A stretch of 51,115 bases of DNA, from contig JAAUZW010000004.1 in assembly GCA_014804385.1 (NCBI GenBank), positions 34,449-85,563 of the forward strand. The letters are read 5' to 3'. Each line of letters begins with the position of its first letter. The stretch's first letter is position 1. A program made the translations under genes and the position numbers. The notes beneath the pieces are model-generated. The model did not search any database, was not told the DNA's origin, and worked only from the letters and a program-made list of their open reading frames with translations. Origin of the DNA: Lachnospiraceae bacterium. GTDB lineage: Bacteria > Bacillota > Clostridia > Lachnospirales > Lachnospiraceae. Below are positions 49,266 to 51,115 of the stretch, piece by piece.

Positions 49266-49381
49266 ATAAGCAGACTCAGAATGCTTTGCATTCTTCGTTC
49301 GCGTTGCTCGTCATAAGCCGTCATCGACAGTTTTGCATGCAAGCATGCATCCTGTCCCTGCCGTCTTCTGACTCTGCTTAT
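49266..49381. repeat. Long inverted repeat upstream of spoIIA, family 3, copy H
   Basis: ATAAGCAGACTCAGAA (49266-49281) and TTCTGACTCTGCTTAT (49366-49381) pair with one mismatch. Between them lie GAATGCTTTGCATTC and a GCATGC-rich palindrome. The outer arm on the minus strand ends in TTATAAT, so a -10 box would lie in it. The arm shares GTATAAGCAGAG with copy G at 36163. Confidence 0.65.
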
Positions 49382-49474
49382 ACGCGCAAAAAAGGACATG
49401 ACTTTTGCGTCACATCCTCTTTCGTATCTCTTTCAATTCACATTTCTTCCGTATTCTATATCAGGTATCCGGCG

Positions 49475-50911
49475 TTACTCCTCGGTACCTTCCATCTCCG
49501 CCAGAAATTTCTCCGACTTGTCAGCTTTCTCCGTGTTGGGGAACAACTCGATCACCTGCAGATAAGTCTCCTTTGCTTTATCTTCCTGTCCCATGCGGTA
49601 GTAGGAATTGGCCAGATCAAAGAGCGCCTGCCCATTCGTAGGATCATACTGATAAGCTTTTTTCAGATTCGGGATCGCATCCGCGTAATTCCCCGCCCAG
49701 AACGCCGCATGACCATCCTCATCATAAGCTGCCGCAATCTGCGGTCCTACCAGGGTTGAGAGCGTATGGTAAAGATTCTCAAAAGCCTCGGAATTCTCCT
49801 GTCCCTCTCCGTCTTCTCCTTCTTCCGCCATTGCACTCTCGATCTCCTCCAGATAATCCGCCACCACAGTGACATCCTCCGGATCCGTCAAATAAGCATT
49901 CGCCGCTTCCATCAGACTCTCTACGGAACGCAGCGTACCGTCCGTCCCCATATAGGCTGTCAGATTTTGCTGCAGTTCGCTGTTTTGCGTCTCTAACTCG
50001 GAGAGCTGCTGCTGCAATTCATCGATCGTAGCGCTCTTAACATCCGACTGCTCGCTGACTTTTTTGAGCTCCTCATCGATGTTCGCCTTCGCCGACTGTA
50101 TTCTGGCCGGCAGAATCAGGAAAAAGGCGATGGCTATACCGATAGCAAGACCAAGTCCCAGATTCAGCAGAGAAGTGACCCCTCTGCCCTCTTTCATATT
50201 GACAGGCTGGATGATCGTCTCATTGCCGCTCTGATACTTAATGATCTCCTCCGATTTTTTCTGCTTTTTGGAAGCATTCTTGACGCCCTCCTCCGGAAGG
50301 AGCATCTCGTCTACCTCTTTCAGATAACGCAGAGTCGCCGTATTGTTCGCATCGATCTCCAGACATTTGGTGAGTTCTCTCTTCGCCCGCTCCCACTCCT
50401 CGCTGTTGATATACAAAAGCGCCAACAGCTGATGCGCCCTGATAAATTTCGGGTTTAAAGAAAGCACCTTTTTCAACTGGATCACTGCCAGGTCAAGACT
50501 GTCCTGATTGCAGTAAGTAAGCGCCTGATTATACTTTTTGATAGTCTGGTTGATCGTATCCAGACGATTCTGATTGGTCTGGATCATGTTGATATAATCG
50601 TCCGCAATATTCTTCTTGGGACGCAGATTTTTACTGATGACCCATTCACTTAAAGCAGCCACCACCTCGCCGGTCTCAAAGTATACCAAACCTAAGAGAT
50701 TCCTGGCTTCTACATTATTTTTATCAAATTTAAGACTCTGCCGTAAACTCGTGATCGCACCCGTCAGGTCCCTGACGCCGGCCCGTTCCAATCCGTCGTT
50801 ATAAAAACGATTCGATATATATATAATCCTTTTATAAAGGGTTACATCGGCACCGCAGTTCGTGCAAAAATCGTGCTCGGACAGTGTACAGCCACACCGA
50901 TAACAAATCAT
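49475..50911 (-). CDS. Zinc-ribbon and TPR membrane protein
   Basis: 478 residues. N-terminal zinc ribbon with CYRCGCTLSEHDFCTNCG, TPR repeats at about 40-210 (ITSLRQSLKFDKNNVEARNLLGLVYFETGEVVAALSEW...), a membrane segment (SLLNLGLGLAIGIAIAFFLILPA), a coiled coil (VKSATIDELQQQLSELETQNSELQQNL) and further TPRs near the C-terminus (ADAIPNLKKAYQYDPTNGQALFDLANSYYRMG). A scaffold is likely; partners are unknown. GAGG lies 10 nt upstream. It follows the small 48-residue gene by 18 nt. Confidence 0.85.
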   Translation of the reverse strand: MICYRCGCTLSEHDFCTNCGADVTLYKRIIYISNRFYNDGLERAGVRDLTGAITSLRQSLKFDKNNVEARNLLGLVYFETGEVVAALSEWVISKNLRPKKNIADDYINMIQTNQNRLDTINQTIKKYNQALTYCNQDSLDLAVIQLKKVLSLNPKFIRAHQLLALLYINSEEWERAKRELTKCLEIDANNTATLRYLKEVDEMLLPEEGVKNASKKQKKSEEIIKYQSGNETIIQPVNMKEGRGVTSLLNLGLGLAIGIAIAFFLILPARIQSAKANIDEELKKVSEQSDVKSATIDELQQQLSELETQNSELQQNLTAYMGTDGTLRSVESLMEAANAYLTDPEDVTVVADYLEEIESAMAEEGEDGEGQENSEAFENLYHTLSTLVGPQIAAAYDEDGHAAFWAGNYADAIPNLKKAYQYDPTNGQALFDLANSYYRMGQEDKAKETYLQVIELFPNTEKADKSEKFLAEMEGTEE

Positions 50912-50929
50912 CTATGTCAATCCTCTATT

Positions 50930-51076
50930 CTATTCTCCTGCTTTCTTCGATTCCTTGACGATCTTGACCATCAGGTCTGCCATATCCGTCAGATCCTGAT
51001 TGTAGATTGCCTCCTCCGCGTCCTCCACTTCCAGACTGGGGTGAAATTTTTTCAGTTCCTCTTCAAAATTGATCAT
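50930..51076 (-). CDS. Small acidic protein upstream of the TPR gene
   Basis: 48 residues, opening MINFEEELKKFHPSLEVEDA and continuing EEAIYNQDLTDMADLMVKIV, then KESKKAGE, ending in TAG (50930-50932). AAGGAG lies 8 nt before the ATG. It is helical and acidic and has no recognised domain. Position directly before the TPR gene suggests a common operon. Confidence 0.65.
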   Translation of the reverse strand: MINFEEELKKFHPSLEVEDAEEAIYNQDLTDMADLMVKIVKESKKAGE

Positions 51077-51115
51077 CTTTAAGGCTCCTTAAAAGGGCTT
51101 TCACTTCGCCCACCA

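Overview
The window looks like chromosome from a spore-forming, flagellated Clostridia species, most likely a Lachnospiraceae-type gut anaerobe. This is inferred from gene content, not from a database search. It carries the spoIIA (sigma F) operon, spoVAA-AB-AC, a sigma-28-type flagellin promoter, clpC followed by radA, small DUF families typical of Clostridia (DUF512, DUF3842), strong AGGAGG ribosome binding sites and roughly balanced GC. I see no prophage, insertion sequence, CRISPR array or rRNA.

Layout. 1-647: 5' part of a TetM/EF-G-like GTPase gene. 785-4626: methyl-accepting chemotaxis protein, GNAT acetyltransferase, and a DUF3006-like/DUF512 pair. 4914-7177: spoVAA-AB-AC, then divergent DUF3842. 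7191-11030: a very large flagellin with about eight internal modules and its own sigma-28-like promoter. 11371-13695: XRE regulator, lipoprotein, small membrane protein. 13701-16981: LacI regulator divergent from a GH42 beta-galactosidase. 17016-18191: conserved small protein, tRNA-Trp transcription unit, lipoprotein. 18176-21821: heterodimeric ABC exporter with a hairpin-rich leader. 22055-29782: LCP protein, radA, a small protein, clpC, a GntR regulator, an SH3-domain membrane protein and a YvyF-like zinc-ribbon protein. 29859-33567: purE-purM-purN-purD. 33689-37129: M29 aminopeptidase, small membrane proteins, pyrE. 37308-40409: NatAB-like ABC exporter whose permease is fused to a CPBP protease domain. 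40519-43402: kinase-like protein and MATE pump divergent from an AraC regulator. 43501-46408: LytTR/AgrC-like two-component system and an unknown protein. 46544-47095: YoeB/YefM-type toxin-antitoxin. 47246-49238: VanZ-like protein and spoIIAA-spoIIAB-sigF. 49475-51076: TPR protein and a 48-residue protein.

The genes are mostly housekeeping and sporulation genes interrupted by small accessory operons. Most lie on the minus strand and many are tightly coupled: 1-nt overlaps at GntR/clpC and MATE/kinase, and 11-nt overlaps at spoVAA/AB and at the permease/tail-anchored protein pair.

The most unusual material is (i) the modular giant flagellin; (ii) at least three families of interspersed palindromic repeats. 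One family carries an extended -10 followed at about +1 by a 10-bp hairpin and sits upstream of three unrelated genes in the correct orientation; another sits in the purM-purN and purN-purD gaps and before pyrE. (iii) There is also a 48-codon leader frame whose stop overlaps the start of an ABC exporter, and (iv) a perfect 24-bp palindrome on the -10 of the NatAB-like operon.

The start codons reported here were often moved downstream from the longest possible frame to the codon with a proper ribosome binding site; each such choice is noted in the entry.
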